Notes: a model not told the origin generated them from the sequence alone. A stretch of 29,173 bases of DNA from a virus (IMGVR_UViG_3300047321_000440:1-29173), one strand, 5' to 3'. Positions 1 to 5,954 are shown, counted from the first letter of the stretch. Translations and numbers: made by a program.

Positions 1-169
1 CGAAATGCGGTCCGTAGATCTCGGCGTTCTTGTCGAGCTGGGTTCCGGCGTGGATGAGGATGCGGGCGCCGTGCTGCTTGGCGGGCAGCTTCCAGGTGCG
101 GTTTTCGACGCGCTTCGTCTGGTGGACAATCGCGCCAGCCCAGGGCTGGCGAACGGTCAGGGCCTTCAT
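1..169 (-). CDS. ASCH-domain protein, N-terminal part (runs off left edge)
   Basis: This leftward gene starts with ATG at 169 and continues past the left edge; 56 residues are visible. They begin MKALTVRQPWAGAIV and continue with VENRTW and ILIHAG. The pattern LTVRQPWA...VENRTW...IHAG is the N-terminal signature of ASCH domains, small PUA-like beta-barrels that bind RNA or nucleotides and are common in phages and actinobacteria. Its ATG overlaps the stop of the gene before it (ATGA), so it is the fifth visible cistron of a coupled leftward operon. The family is clear from sequence. Its target is unknown, and the C-terminal half is missing from the window. Confidence 0.8.
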   Translation of the reverse strand, partial: MKALTVRQPWAGAIVHQTKRVENRTWKLPAKQHGARILIHAGTQLDKNAEIYGPHF

Positions 170-483
170 CGGGTCGCCTCCTCGGTTGCGGTGGCCTGCT
201 GGGCGATGCCGGCCAGCCAGTCCGGCCAGGTGTCGACGGGCCCTTCGAAGTGCTGCCCGAGGGGGTGGTCGGTGGGGGTGTCGGGGTCTTTGCGCCAGTG
301 CCCGTCTACGTAGGCGGCAACGTTGGCGCGGCGGGGGTGGTTGTCGGTGCGCCAGGTGATTTCGACGCGGGCGGGGGTGATGAAGCCGGGGCCGTACGGG
401 TTGGGGAGGTCGGGGACGCCTGCGACAACGAACTTCGTGGAGCGTTCTATGGCGGTCGCAGCGACAACGGTGGGGGCGGTCAT
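166..483 (-). CDS. Hypothetical protein, 105 aa
   Basis: This 105-aa soluble protein starts MTAPTVVAATAIERSTKF. I chose the ATG at 483 because it overlaps the previous gene's stop by 4 nt. Upstream in-frame sequence is Arg/Pro-rich and reads like a shadow of the neighbouring gene. The centre (VEITWRTDNHPRRANVAAYV) looks like a short beta-rich segment, followed by DGHWRKDPDTPTDHPLG and an amphipathic C-terminus with PDWLAGIAQQA. There is no signal peptide, membrane segment or catalytic motif, and I do not recognise the family. It lies in the same coupled operon as the ASCH gene and is probably an accessory protein of the element. Confidence 0.65.
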   Translation of the reverse strand: MTAPTVVAATAIERSTKFVVAGVPDLPNPYGPGFITPARVEITWRTDNHPRRANVAAYVDGHWRKDPDTPTDHPLGQHFEGPVDTWPDWLAGIAQQATATEEATR

Positions 484-800
484 CGGGGCACCTCGCTCAG
501 CAGGGACTCCCAGCACTCGTCTTCGTCTGCCTGCTCGGACGCTTCGAACCGCTCGAGGGTGCAGCCGTCCTCGGTGCACGGCCAGGGAGTGACGGGCCGG
601 CCGACCAGATCACCCATCTCGGCGGCCTCAGGGTCCTTCTCAACGATCCGCAGGCCGTGCGGGCAGTACACGCCCCACGCCTCGTCGGCTAGCTTGGCGC
701 GGGTCTCGCAGTCCGGGAACGGGCAGTTCTCGATCAGGCCTTTGTGCTGGGACGGGAAACCCATCTGGTCGGGGCCGTCGTGCGTGATGTTGATGGTCAT
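480..800 (-). CDS. Cys-containing hypothetical protein, 106 aa
   Basis: This 106-aa protein starts MTINITHDGP at 800, overlapping its upstream neighbour's stop by 4 nt and its downstream neighbour's start by 4 nt. Cysteines are paired and spaced: CPFPDC near residue 26, YCPHG near 46 and PCTEDGC near 74-80. This suggests a small metal-binding fold, although the spacing matches no classical zinc finger that I can name. The C-terminus is acidic (EASEQADEDECWESLLSE). No transmembrane segment is seen. The function is unknown; the position suggests co-expression with the zinc-finger-like protein upstream. Confidence 0.65.
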   Translation of the reverse strand: MTINITHDGPDQMGFPSQHKGLIENCPFPDCETRAKLADEAWGVYCPHGLRIVEKDPEAAEMGDLVGRPVTPWPCTEDGCTLERFEASEQADEDECWESLLSEVPR

Positions 801-1087
801 CGGGTCGGCTCCTCGGTGGGGGTCCACTGCGGGCAGCCGACGGGGAGACCCGCGGTGATGTCCCGCCCGTCCTCGCAGTCTTCGGGCCAGCCGGGGTGTT
901 CCGGGTACGGCCCGTCGGAGTCGGCAGGGGTGAAGTGCTGGCAGGTCTTGCAGCTGCGGGCGGCCGGGTTGTGCCAGCAGCGGGCGATGTGCGCGGTGGC
1001 AGCGGCCGACTTGGACCAGGTGCGTCGGCAGTACGGGCACTGGTGGCGGGTGACGACGACGGGGATCGGCAGGGACACGGCGGTCAT
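797..1087 (-). CDS. Small zinc-finger-like protein, 96 aa
   Basis: This 96-aa protein starts MTAVSLPIPV at 1087, with an ATGA overlap to the preceding cistron. Residues 17-37 read CPYC, then about 12 residues, then HIARC, a C2H2/C2HC-like knuckle. Further Cys pairs follow (CKTC near 46-49, then single Cys near 71 and 85). Proteins of this kind are frequent in actinophage and integrative-element accessory operons and usually lack an assigned role. Metal binding is inferred from the Cys/His spacing, and nucleic-acid binding is only a possibility. It is the second cistron of the leftward operon. Confidence 0.65.
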   Translation of the reverse strand: MTAVSLPIPVVVTRHQCPYCRRTWSKSAAATAHIARCWHNPAARSCKTCQHFTPADSDGPYPEHPGWPEDCEDGRDITAGLPVGCPQWTPTEEPTR

Positions 1088-1488
1088 CGGGGCTTCACCT
1101 CGGCTCCGAGGATCTGCCTGGCCACGGCAACGGCGTGCCGGGCGAGGCTGCTGTCCGGGTCGGCCTGTGCGGCGGTGGTAAGGATCTGGGCGTGTGCGTC
1201 CAGCCAGTCGGCGAGAGCGAGACCGACGCCGGGGTGCATGAGGGCCATCCATCCGGCGTTCCGCCACGCGTTGCGGGTCTCGTCCCATGGTTCGTGGCTC
1301 ATGGTCGGTACCCAGGCGATGAGGTAGGAGGCGTTCAGGTCTGGTCGGTCGGTCATGACGGTGGCGGTGTGCCCGCCGTGGTCGAGATGGGTGTCATGGG
1401 GGCGCCACGGACCGTCCGTGGCGTGGGAGGCGGCTTCGCGGAGCAGCGAGGCAGCCTCGCGGAGTTCGGCGGTCGGGGTCTTTGGCAT
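1084..1488 (-). CDS. Hypothetical protein, 134 aa; first gene of leftward operon
   Basis: This 134-aa protein starts MPKTPTAELREAASLLREAA at 1488, preceded by a clear AGGAG ribosome site about 8 nt upstream. It is mostly helical: an N-terminal amphipathic helix, then a His/Asp-rich middle (DGPWRPHDTHLDHGGHTATV, SYLIAWVPTM) and a C-terminal helical part (ALADWLDAHAQILTTAAQ). Similar proteins recur in Streptomyces phages and chromosomal islands without a known role. It heads the coupled run of five genes to the left edge, each overlapping the next by 4 nt, so its ribosome site probably governs entry of ribosomes into the whole set. Confidence 0.7.
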   Translation of the reverse strand: MPKTPTAELREAASLLREAASHATDGPWRPHDTHLDHGGHTATVMTDRPDLNASYLIAWVPTMSHEPWDETRNAWRNAGWMALMHPGVGLALADWLDAHAQILTTAAQADPDSSLARHAVAVARQILGAEVKPR

Positions 1489-1539
1489 GTGACGGCTCCT
1501 GGGAAGGGGGCTCTTTCAGGGTGACGCGGAATGGGGCTG

Positions 1540-1572
1540 GCACTCCCCCCGGTCGCTGGTTGGGGGAGTACC
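1540..1572 (-). terminator. Hairpin terminator after the small Cys gene
   Basis: Arms ACTCCCCC (1542-1549) and GGGGGAGT (1562-1569) form an 8-bp perfect stem with a 12-nt loop. The hairpin sits directly downstream of the leftward gene at 1582-1740 and upstream of the next leftward operon. There is no T tract, which is usual for Streptomyces terminators. Confidence 0.5.
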
Positions 1573-1581
1573 GGGTGGGGG

Positions 1582-1740
1582 TCAGGTGGCCGTTGTGCGC
1601 TTGTGGCGGGCGAGCAGGCGGGTTCTGATCTGGCTTGCGACGAGCTGTCCCCAGGTGTGCCAGCCGGTGGTGTTTGTGTACTGGCGGCCGTGGTGGCGTT
1701 GGTCGATTCCGCACCAGCGGCAGGCGTTCGGGTTGGGCAC
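1582..1740 (-). CDS. Small Cys/His-rich protein, 52 aa
   Basis: This small protein carries a CRWCGIDQRHHGRQY motif near its N-terminus followed by a basic C-terminus (RTRLLARHKRT). The CxxC plus His pair suggests a minimal metal-binding knuckle of a kind often seen in actinophage accessory proteins. I prefer the GTG at 1740 because GGAG lies 5 nt upstream. An in-frame ATG at 1806 would add 22 residues but has no ribosome site, and its first codons lie inside an 18-bp element that recurs inverted at 5069-5086. The region between 1740 and 1806 contains TAGGGT, a plausible leftward -10 box. The function is unknown. Confidence 0.55.
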   Translation of the reverse strand: MPNPNACRWCGIDQRHHGRQYTNTTGWHTWGQLVASQIRTRLLARHKRTTAT

Positions 1741-1790
1741 GGGTGCTCCGGTGGCTGGTTGGGTGGTGTGGTTCCACCCTACCCCGAAAC

Positions 1791-1808
1791 CTATTGCGTA
1801 CGCCATGA
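1791..1808. repeat. 18-bp inverted-repeat element, copy A
   Basis: CTATTGCGTACGCCATGA here is the exact reverse complement of 5069-5086. It contains the palindromic core GCGTACGC. Read leftward, it lies 51 nt upstream of the GTG of the small Cys/His protein at 1582-1740; read rightward, it lies upstream of the 1891 gene. It may be an operator or a promoter part. Confidence 0.7.
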
Positions 1809-1823
1809 GAATGCGGGAATGGG

Positions 1824-1842
1824 TGAGACCCGATACGTCTCA
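1824..1842. promoter_or_regulatory. Possible operator: TGAGAC-N7-GTCTCA palindrome
   Basis: Perfect 6-bp arms TGAGAC and GTCTCA flank a 7-nt spacer, giving a 19-bp dyad typical in size for a dimeric repressor site. It lies 48 nt upstream of the ATG at 1891 and between two divergent genes. No cognate regulator can be named from the window. Confidence 0.35.
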
Positions 1843-1890
1843 ACTCCCACACCGCTACGCCGCGGAGCTGTGGTCCGGCAGAATCCCGGC

Positions 1891-2352
1891 ATGAGCGAAT
1901 GGGTGAGTGCCGCAATAGGCGCCGGTTCTGCGGTCGTTGGCGGCATCGTCACGGGATGGTTCACACGGTCCGCCGGCCACCGCCAAGCCGACGCAGCAGC
2001 ACACGCAGGGAACCGGCAGGCTGATGCGCTGATCTCCTCGGTTCGGGAGACCCTGGACGAGCAACGTGCACAGTCGCACTGGGAGGCCCGGCGGAACGTC
2101 TACGTGCAGTTTCTCGACGCTGTCGGGTCCAGGGCTGGTGGAGGCTACGGTCTCTTGTTCCAGTCGGGGGATGAGACGGCAGTGCCGCGCGCCTTCATGC
2201 TTCTCGAGCTGGAGGGGCCGGCGGAAGTTGTGCAGAGCGGTCAGGCCCTGATGGAGGCCGTGGACCGCCGGCAAGGGCCAGAGGGGCTATCTGCCTTCGA
2301 TGCGGCCCGGGTCGCCTTCATCAATGTGGCCCGTTCCGCCATGGTGCGCTAA
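1891..2352 (+). CDS. Membrane-anchored hypothetical protein, 153 aa
   Basis: This 153-aa protein starts MSEWVSAAIGAGSAVVGGIV. Residues 5-24 form one hydrophobic, Gly/Ala-rich membrane segment with a short outside or periplasm-facing tail. They are followed by a charged helical region (HRQADAAAHAGNRQADALISSVRETLDEQRAQSHWEARRNVY, in two parts) and a cytoplasmic helical domain. Proteins with this MSEWVSAAIGAGSAV start are widespread in Streptomyces with no assigned function. It is the only rightward gene in this stretch and converges with the gene at 2469-2894 across a terminator repeat. Start choice is supported by the start of the membrane segment; no strong ribosome site is seen, so a leaderless or weakly initiated transcript is possible. 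Confidence 0.7.
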   Translation: MSEWVSAAIGAGSAVVGGIVTGWFTRSAGHRQADAAAHAGNRQADALISSVRETLDEQRAQSHWEARRNVYVQFLDAVGSRAGGGYGLLFQSGDETAVPRAFMLLELEGPAEVVQSGQALMEAVDRRQGPEGLSAFDAARVAFINVARSAMVR

Positions 2353-2362
2353 CCGGCACGAC

Positions 2363-2418
2363 TGCGCCCCGGACCAGAGCGCAGGTCCGCGGCGCAGGGT
2401 GGGACGGTGCGGCGCACC
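2363..2418. terminator. Terminator repeat R1
   Basis: This 56-bp unit has arms TGCGCC and GGCGCA with inner arms GGACC and GGTCC, then a 28-nt tail shared exactly with the unit at 3007-3062. It lies between convergent genes (1891-2352 and 2469-2894), so it can end transcription from both sides. The second part, around GGTGCGNCGCACC on the minus strand, can form another small hairpin. Confidence 0.65.
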
Positions 2419-2468
2419 TGGCGCGACCGGTGAGGCCGAAACCGGGATGGGGTGCGCCTGAACAAACC

Positions 2469-2894
2469 TCAGGCTGCGCTAATGCTGATGTTGCCCACTT
2501 CAGCGATCGCCCGCAGGACAAGCCGCAGCTCGACATCATTGAGGGCGTGAATGGCGCGGCGAAGGTCCAACGTCCACTCGCCCATCAGCGACGCCGCGAC
2601 CTGGAGCACCGCAATCTCGCTGGATGACGCCTTGGGCCAGTCCCCGCCGCTCATGGTCAAGCGACGGCCGATGGAGTCCCACGCGATGCACGGGTGGGCG
2701 CCGGAACGGTCGATGATTGGCGGGGTGCCCCAGATCGGGATGGTGGGCAGGTTGGTGTCGAGGAAACGGCGCAGCCAGTAGCCGTCTCGGTGCGCGCCAA
2801 GGAGACGGGTGGCCGCCTGCCAGTTCTCGTTGCCGATGCCGCGGAGCAGACTCTCGGCCATAGCCGGTCCACTGGTGGTGTCAATTGCCGTCAT
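2469..2894 (-). CDS. Hypothetical protein, 141 aa
   Basis: This 141-aa soluble protein starts MTAIDTTSGPAMAESLLRG at 2894, with GGAG 6 nt upstream. It contains a helical N-terminus (ENWQAATRLLGAHRDGYWL), a Pro/Ile-rich central loop (LPTIPIWGTPPIIDRSG), then a C-terminal helical region ending in ELRLVLRAIAEVGNISISAA. Similar proteins occur singly in many Streptomyces genomes without a known role. It is transcribed alone and followed at once by terminator repeat R1. This arrangement of one gene plus its own terminator resembles that of moron genes carried by temperate phages. Confidence 0.65.
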   Translation of the reverse strand: MTAIDTTSGPAMAESLLRGIGNENWQAATRLLGAHRDGYWLRRFLDTNLPTIPIWGTPPIIDRSGAHPCIAWDSIGRRLTMSGGDWPKASSSEIAVLQVAASLMGEWTLDLRRAIHALNDVELRLVLRAIAEVGNISISAA

Positions 2895-3006
2895 GGTGGT
2901 CTCCGCCCTATGCCGCTGAGTCTCACAGGCCACTGTGCAGGGCCCTGGGCTGGCGGCCGCCCGTACACGCCGCACTCTCACCCTGACGGGCGGGAAAGCA
3001 CACGGC

Positions 3007-3062
3007 TGCGCCCCAGACCAGTCTGTCGGTCCGGGGCGCAGGGTGGGACGGTGCGGCGCACC
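3007..3062. terminator. Terminator repeat R2
   Basis: Perfect 8-bp arms TGCGCCCC (3007-3014) and GGGGCGCA (3033-3040), with inner GACC/GGTC pairing, are followed by the same 28-nt tail as R1. It lies just downstream of the leftward gene at 3082-3339 and within the 187-nt gap before the gene at 2469-2894. Nothing else is seen in that gap except the ribosome site of the latter. Confidence 0.65.
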
Positions 3063-3081
3063 AGTCCGCTTGGGCCGGTCC

Positions 3082-3339
3082 CTACCGGCGGCCTAGGGAG
3101 TACACGTCCGTCGAGGCCTGCCGGGGGTGCTCCTCGTACAGGCGGTCCTCAAGGCTGTGGAGCGCCTCGCCAAGGACCTGTCGGGCTTCGTCCAACTTCT
3201 TGGCCGGCACCGATTCACGGCCGGTCTTCGGGTAGGCGTTCGTGAGCTGAATGCTGAGGGTGTGGAGCTCATGGCGGATTGCTGCGAGGTGCGCCCCGAG
3301 CTGATCGTGCTCCTCGAAGGTCAGTCTCGGTTTCGTCAT
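3082..3339 (-). CDS. Small helical protein, 85 aa
   Basis: This 85-aa protein starts MTKPRLTFEEHDQLGAHLAA at 3339. The family (TFEEHxxLGxxLAxIRxELH...NAYPxxGxES) is very common in Streptomyces as a stand-alone small cytosolic protein of unknown function; recognition here is from memory of that pattern. It is almost wholly helical with two heptad-like segments. A TTG 7 codons upstream is possible but has no ribosome site. The ATG is embedded in TGACGTCATGAC, a palindrome-like sequence also found around the start codon of the gene at 6028-7035. It is followed by terminator repeat R2. Confidence 0.7.
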   Translation of the reverse strand: MTKPRLTFEEHDQLGAHLAAIRHELHTLSIQLTNAYPKTGRESVPAKKLDEARQVLGEALHSLEDRLYEEHPRQASTDVYSLGRR

Positions 3340-3434
3340 GACGTCATCATCTCTATTCAACGGGCGTGGGGCTGGGGAACTGTTCTGCTGGCCCTGGATC
3401 GCAAGGGCTTCCTGGGCCAGGTCGAGAACGCGGC

Positions 3435-3468
3435 CGCGCCCCAGACCGGTCTGTCGGTCCGGGGCGCG
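3435..3468. terminator. Terminator repeat R3 (short form)
   Basis: Arms GCGCCCC (3436-3442) and GGGGCGC (3461-3467) enclose the same loop motif as R2 (GACC...TCTGTCGGTC). The 28-nt tail of R1 and R2 is absent. It lies between the stop of the membrane protein gene at 3479-4120 and the next leftward gene, so it is placed to end the former's transcript. Confidence 0.6.
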
Positions 3469-3478
3469 CCGTCCGGGG

Positions 3479-4120
3479 CTACTTGCGGGGGGTGAGCGGC
3501 TCGCATCCGCTGATGCTGACGACGCCGTCGGACTTCTTCAGCGTGATGATGATCCGTTCGTCTGCGTTCGCGGACTTCAGCTGCGGCCACGTCGACTCGT
3601 TGGTCGGGTCGGTGGAGACCATGCACACCTCGAAGATTCCCTTCTCCGCACCGGGTGTCGTATACGTGCCTTCGGGGATGTCCTCGCCGACGACGTAGTC
3701 ACCGTTGGTGTACGTCTTGGGCTTCGGCGGGGCCGGCTTCGGCTTGTGCGTGGGCTTGGCGGCCGGGGTCTCCTTCTTCGGGGCGGCCTTCGACGGTTCG
3801 GCCTTCGACGGTGCCGGGGTCGGCTTCTCCGTGGTGGGCGCGGCCGCAACGTCGCTGCTGGCCTTCCCGTCGCTGGTGTCCTGCGGGCCGACGATCGCCC
3901 CCAGGACTCCCAGGGCCACGACCAGGCCCGCGGCGGTGATCCCGGCGATCGCCCACCCGTTGAGGCCCTTCTTCGGGGGTCTGGGCGGCATGGGAGGGAC
4001 GGGATTGCCCGGATAGGTGTGACCGTACTGCGGGTGCCCCCATGCCGGGTTCTGCTGGCCGGTGTGGCCGTGCTGCGGCTGCTGGGGCTGGTTGGGGTTG
4101 TACGGGTTCTGCTGGGACAC
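3479..4120 (-). CDS. Membrane-anchored protein with exported C-terminal domain, 213 aa
   Basis: The GTG at 4120 is preceded by a perfect AGGAGG. Residues 1-50 are Pro/Gln/Asn/Tyr-rich (NPYNPNQPQQPQ, PVPPMPPRPPKK) and should stay in the cytosol. Residues about 53-78 form one membrane helix (GWAIAGITAAGLVVALGVLG). A Lys/Pro/Ala-rich linker of about 50 residues, of wall-spanning type, follows. Residues 140-209 form a compact domain with DIPEGTYTTPG, two Cys (near 166 and 206) and a SDG...SGC ending. The same domain pattern closes the lipoprotein encoded at 19292-19951. Such domains are common in streptomycete secreted proteins and have no assigned function. The likely site of action is the outer membrane face or cell wall. 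Confidence 0.75.
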   Translation of the reverse strand: MSQQNPYNPNQPQQPQHGHTGQQNPAWGHPQYGHTYPGNPVPPMPPRPPKKGLNGWAIAGITAAGLVVALGVLGAIVGPQDTSDGKASSDVAAAPTTEKPTPAPSKAEPSKAAPKKETPAAKPTHKPKPAPPKPKTYTNGDYVVGEDIPEGTYTTPGAEKGIFEVCMVSTDPTNESTWPQLKSANADERIIITLKKSDGVVSISGCEPLTPRK

Positions 4121-4265
4121 GGGCGGGCCTCCTGCTGGGGTGAAACGGGACGGTGGGCGTGGGGGTGCGGGCGTGAGGGTGCGAGGGGGCACTGCGGTAC
4201 GGCGTGGGGGGTTCGTGCACGGACGCAGGGGTGGGGCGTGGGCGGAGAGGCGGTGGCCGGCGGGG

Positions 4266-4883
4266 TCAGCCCAGCGAGCCGGAGAAACCGCCAGACGTGG
4301 CCTCCTCAGCAGACAGCTGGATCTTCCCGCGGTGACTGATCTCCACCTGGTAAAAGTCCTGGCCACCCGGAACGTCGTCCACGGACACGTCGAACGTGCA
4401 CGTCCCGGCCGCCTCGTCGTACTCCGACAGCAGCAGGAAACTCGTCGCGATCACCGCACCCGCGGCGTCGTACACGGTCACCGACGTACCGAGGCTGATG
4501 TCGTCGTACCCACCGGACCCTTCGCAGCCGTCCGTACCGTCACTGATCACACCGTCGGTCAGGACGAACTCGCCGGTCAGGGTGAACGTGCCCTTCGGGG
4601 CGGCCTCAACAGCAGCCGGCTTTCCGTCCGCGGTGATGCTGCTGCCGCTGGTGGCGCCGTTGTCGCGGCTGGTGGCGTACCAGGTACCGCCGACGATCGC
4701 AGCACCGGCAACTGCGCCTACGAGGAGCGTGGTGAGGGTCCGTCGGATACCGGGCTTCCCGGCGGCCGGGACCGGCGCGGGCGGGGCGGCCGGCATCGGC
4801 GGAACGGCCGGAACCTCGGGGCTGGGCGTGGAGTTGGTGGTCGGCTGGTCGCCGTCGGCCCAGGAGGGCGTGGAATCGGTCAT
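4266..4883 (-). CDS. Single-pass membrane protein with exported domain, 205 aa
   Basis: This protein starts MTDSTPSWADGDQ at 4883. The first 45 residues are Pro/Ala-rich (VPAVPPMPAAPPAPVPAAGKPG), then RR and a membrane helix at about residues 48-70 (TLTTLLVGAVAGAAIVGGTWY). The exported part carries GTFTLTGEFVLTDG and two Cys (about 120 and 162) that could form a disulphide, and is rich in beta-type and Asp/Gly residues. The layout parallels the gene at 3479-4120, but the outer domain is different. It is a typical Streptomyces surface protein of unknown function, and may be a lysogeny-expressed surface modifier (inference). The start is supported by the reading frame becoming non-protein-like further upstream. 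Confidence 0.7.
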   Translation of the reverse strand: MTDSTPSWADGDQPTTNSTPSPEVPAVPPMPAAPPAPVPAAGKPGIRRTLTTLLVGAVAGAAIVGGTWYATSRDNGATSGSSITADGKPAAVEAAPKGTFTLTGEFVLTDGVISDGTDGCEGSGGYDDISLGTSVTVYDAAGAVIATSFLLLSEYDEAAGTCTFDVSVDDVPGGQDFYQVEISHRGKIQLSAEEATSGGFSGSLG

Positions 4884-5068
4884 GGGTACCTGCCTGTCGC
4901 GAGGGTCTGCCGGTGGTGGGGGCACGACGGCATCATGTGGATGATTTGTGTGACAACCGTGGAGCTCCGGTGGTTGCAGTCGGTGGGGGTGATTTCCGGA
5001 GCGTCGGGTTGCCGGCCTGCCGGGGAGTCCCGGCGGCGTCTTGGCGCATCGCACACGCTACCCGCTTG

Positions 5069-5086
5069 TCATGGCGTACGCAATAG
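5069..5086. repeat. 18-bp inverted-repeat element, copy B
   Basis: TCATGGCGTACGCAATAG is the exact reverse complement of 1791-1808. It lies within the 343-nt gap between 4883 and 5227. Read rightward, it precedes the small Cys/Trp gene at 5227, just as copy A read leftward precedes the small Cys gene at 1582-1740. TTGTCA overlaps its left edge, but no good -10 box at 17-18 nt is visible. The rest of the gap holds one hairpin (5111-5146) and nothing else recognisable. Confidence 0.7.
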
Positions 5087-5110
5087 AGAATGAGTGTGGG
5101 CCAGGCACGA

Positions 5111-5146
5111 CAACGCCCCCAACCCGGGGAAGGGCTGAGGGCGTTG
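5111..5146. terminator. Hairpin, probable terminator or attenuator
   Basis: CAACGCCC (5111-5118) and GGGCGTTG (5139-5146) form an 8-bp perfect stem around a 20-nt GC-rich loop. It lies between element B and the gene at 5227, so it may act as a leader attenuator for that gene or as a terminator for leftward read-through. Confidence 0.45.
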
Positions 5147-5226
5147 AGCCGCTTCGGTGTCTGGTCTGGCCTCGTACGGGGATTATGTGAGGGAACGTCG
5201 TTGACCGGGACGTACAAGGGGGCAGC

Positions 5227-5394
5227 GTGAACTTCGGGTTTGTGTGCGGGTGGTGCGGCACCGACTGCATCGTCTGGGGAGAGCCCGTGATGTCGTGGTG
5301 GACGCAGAAGTACCGCATCGGAGAGACCTTCGACTGCTGGTGGTGCGACGGCACCAACATCACCCCGCCCCCACCGTGGACGCCCGACGAGTAG
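5227..5394 (+). CDS. Very small Cys/Trp-rich protein, 55 aa
   Basis: The GTG at 5227 is preceded by AAGGGGG at a good distance. The 55-aa product contains CGWCGTDC near residues 7-14 and CWWC at 37-40, separated by 22 residues: a zinc-ribbon-like pair of knuckles. It has seven Trp and a Pro-rich tail (ITPPPPWTPDE). No homologue is known to me; a tiny metal-binding protein is inferred from the Cys spacing. It converges with the GIY-YIG/GntR gene, whose stop is 5 nt beyond its own. Its paired upstream element links it to the similarly Cys-rich gene at 1582-1740. Confidence 0.6.
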   Translation: MNFGFVCGWCGTDCIVWGEPVMSWWTQKYRIGETFDCWWCDGTNITPPPPWTPDE

Positions 5395-5399
5395 GCGGG

Positions 5400-5954
5400 T
5401 CAGGAAGGCCGAGAGGGCTGCCCGGCCACCCAGAAGCCGCTGGTTCGCTGATCAAGCACGCGTTCTGAATAGAGATCCTCCAGAGCCGACCTGACCATCG
5501 CTATGGAGACTCCATACAAGTCGGCCAGAGCACGTACTGCTGGGAGCCGCTCCCCCGGCTGGTACTCGCCAGCGTGTAGTGACTTCCTCAGGCGATCGGC
5601 AACATCGGCGACCCCTTGCTTCAGCTCTGGGGCGTCCCTCCTGGCGGGCCGTTCACGCATGCCACCAAATCGGTGGGTGTCTCCGAAGCGAGGCTTCTCC
5701 GACCGCTCAATCGCCTCCTCGGCTGCGAGGGCTTCAACACGGCTGCCGACCCACTCGACCTCCTTTCGAGCGACCAGGTGCCACCACAGCTTCTGCAGCG
5801 CGTGTTCCTCCCATCGCCGCTCGGGGGCCATTGAGATCCCGACGTACAACAGGCGCTCCTCGGCGTCGTAGAGCCGGTAGATCGCTGTCCTGCCCGCCAT
5901 TGCGGCGTTGTACGAAGACTTGGTGCTGAAGTTGATCGTTCGTCGGCTTGTCAC
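5400..5954 (-). CDS. GIY-YIG nuclease domain fused to GntR-type winged helix
   Basis: The protein has two parts. The N-terminal part shows TAIYRLYD, then LLYVGIS and ERRWEEH, then SRVEALAAEEAIE and RFGDTH: the Tyr, Gly, Arg and Glu positions of a UvrC/SLX1-like GIY-YIG domain (about 75 residues). The C-terminal part, about 65 residues, reads VADRLRKSLHAGEYQPGERLPAVRALADLYGVS (in pieces) and then IAMVRSALEDL, a classical GntR winged helix with no effector domain after it. I chose the GTG at 5954 because AGAGG lies about 10 nt upstream; the ATG at 5900 lacks a ribosome site but fits the domain start better and gives 166 aa. Other Streptomyces proteins seem to share this fusion. Roles in site-directed cleavage or regulation are inference. 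Confidence 0.75.
   Translation of the reverse strand: MTSRRTINFSTKSSYNAAMAGRTAIYRLYDAEERLLYVGISMAPERRWEEHALQKLWWHLVARKEVEWVGSRVEALAAEEAIERSEKPRFGDTHRFGGMRERPARRDAPELKQGVADVADRLRKSLHAGEYQPGERLPAVRALADLYGVSIAMVRSALEDLYSERVLDQRTSGFWVAGQPSRPS

Noticed and set aside
1741-1806. Extended ATG start of the small Cys/His gene
   Set aside because: There is no ribosome site; the first codons are part of the 18-bp inverted element, and a GTG at 1740 has GGAG at the right distance.
5071-5190. Open frame beginning at the ATG inside element B (starts MAYAI)
   Set aside because: It shares the first codons with copy A only because of the repeat, has no ribosome site and crosses the 5111-5146 hairpin.
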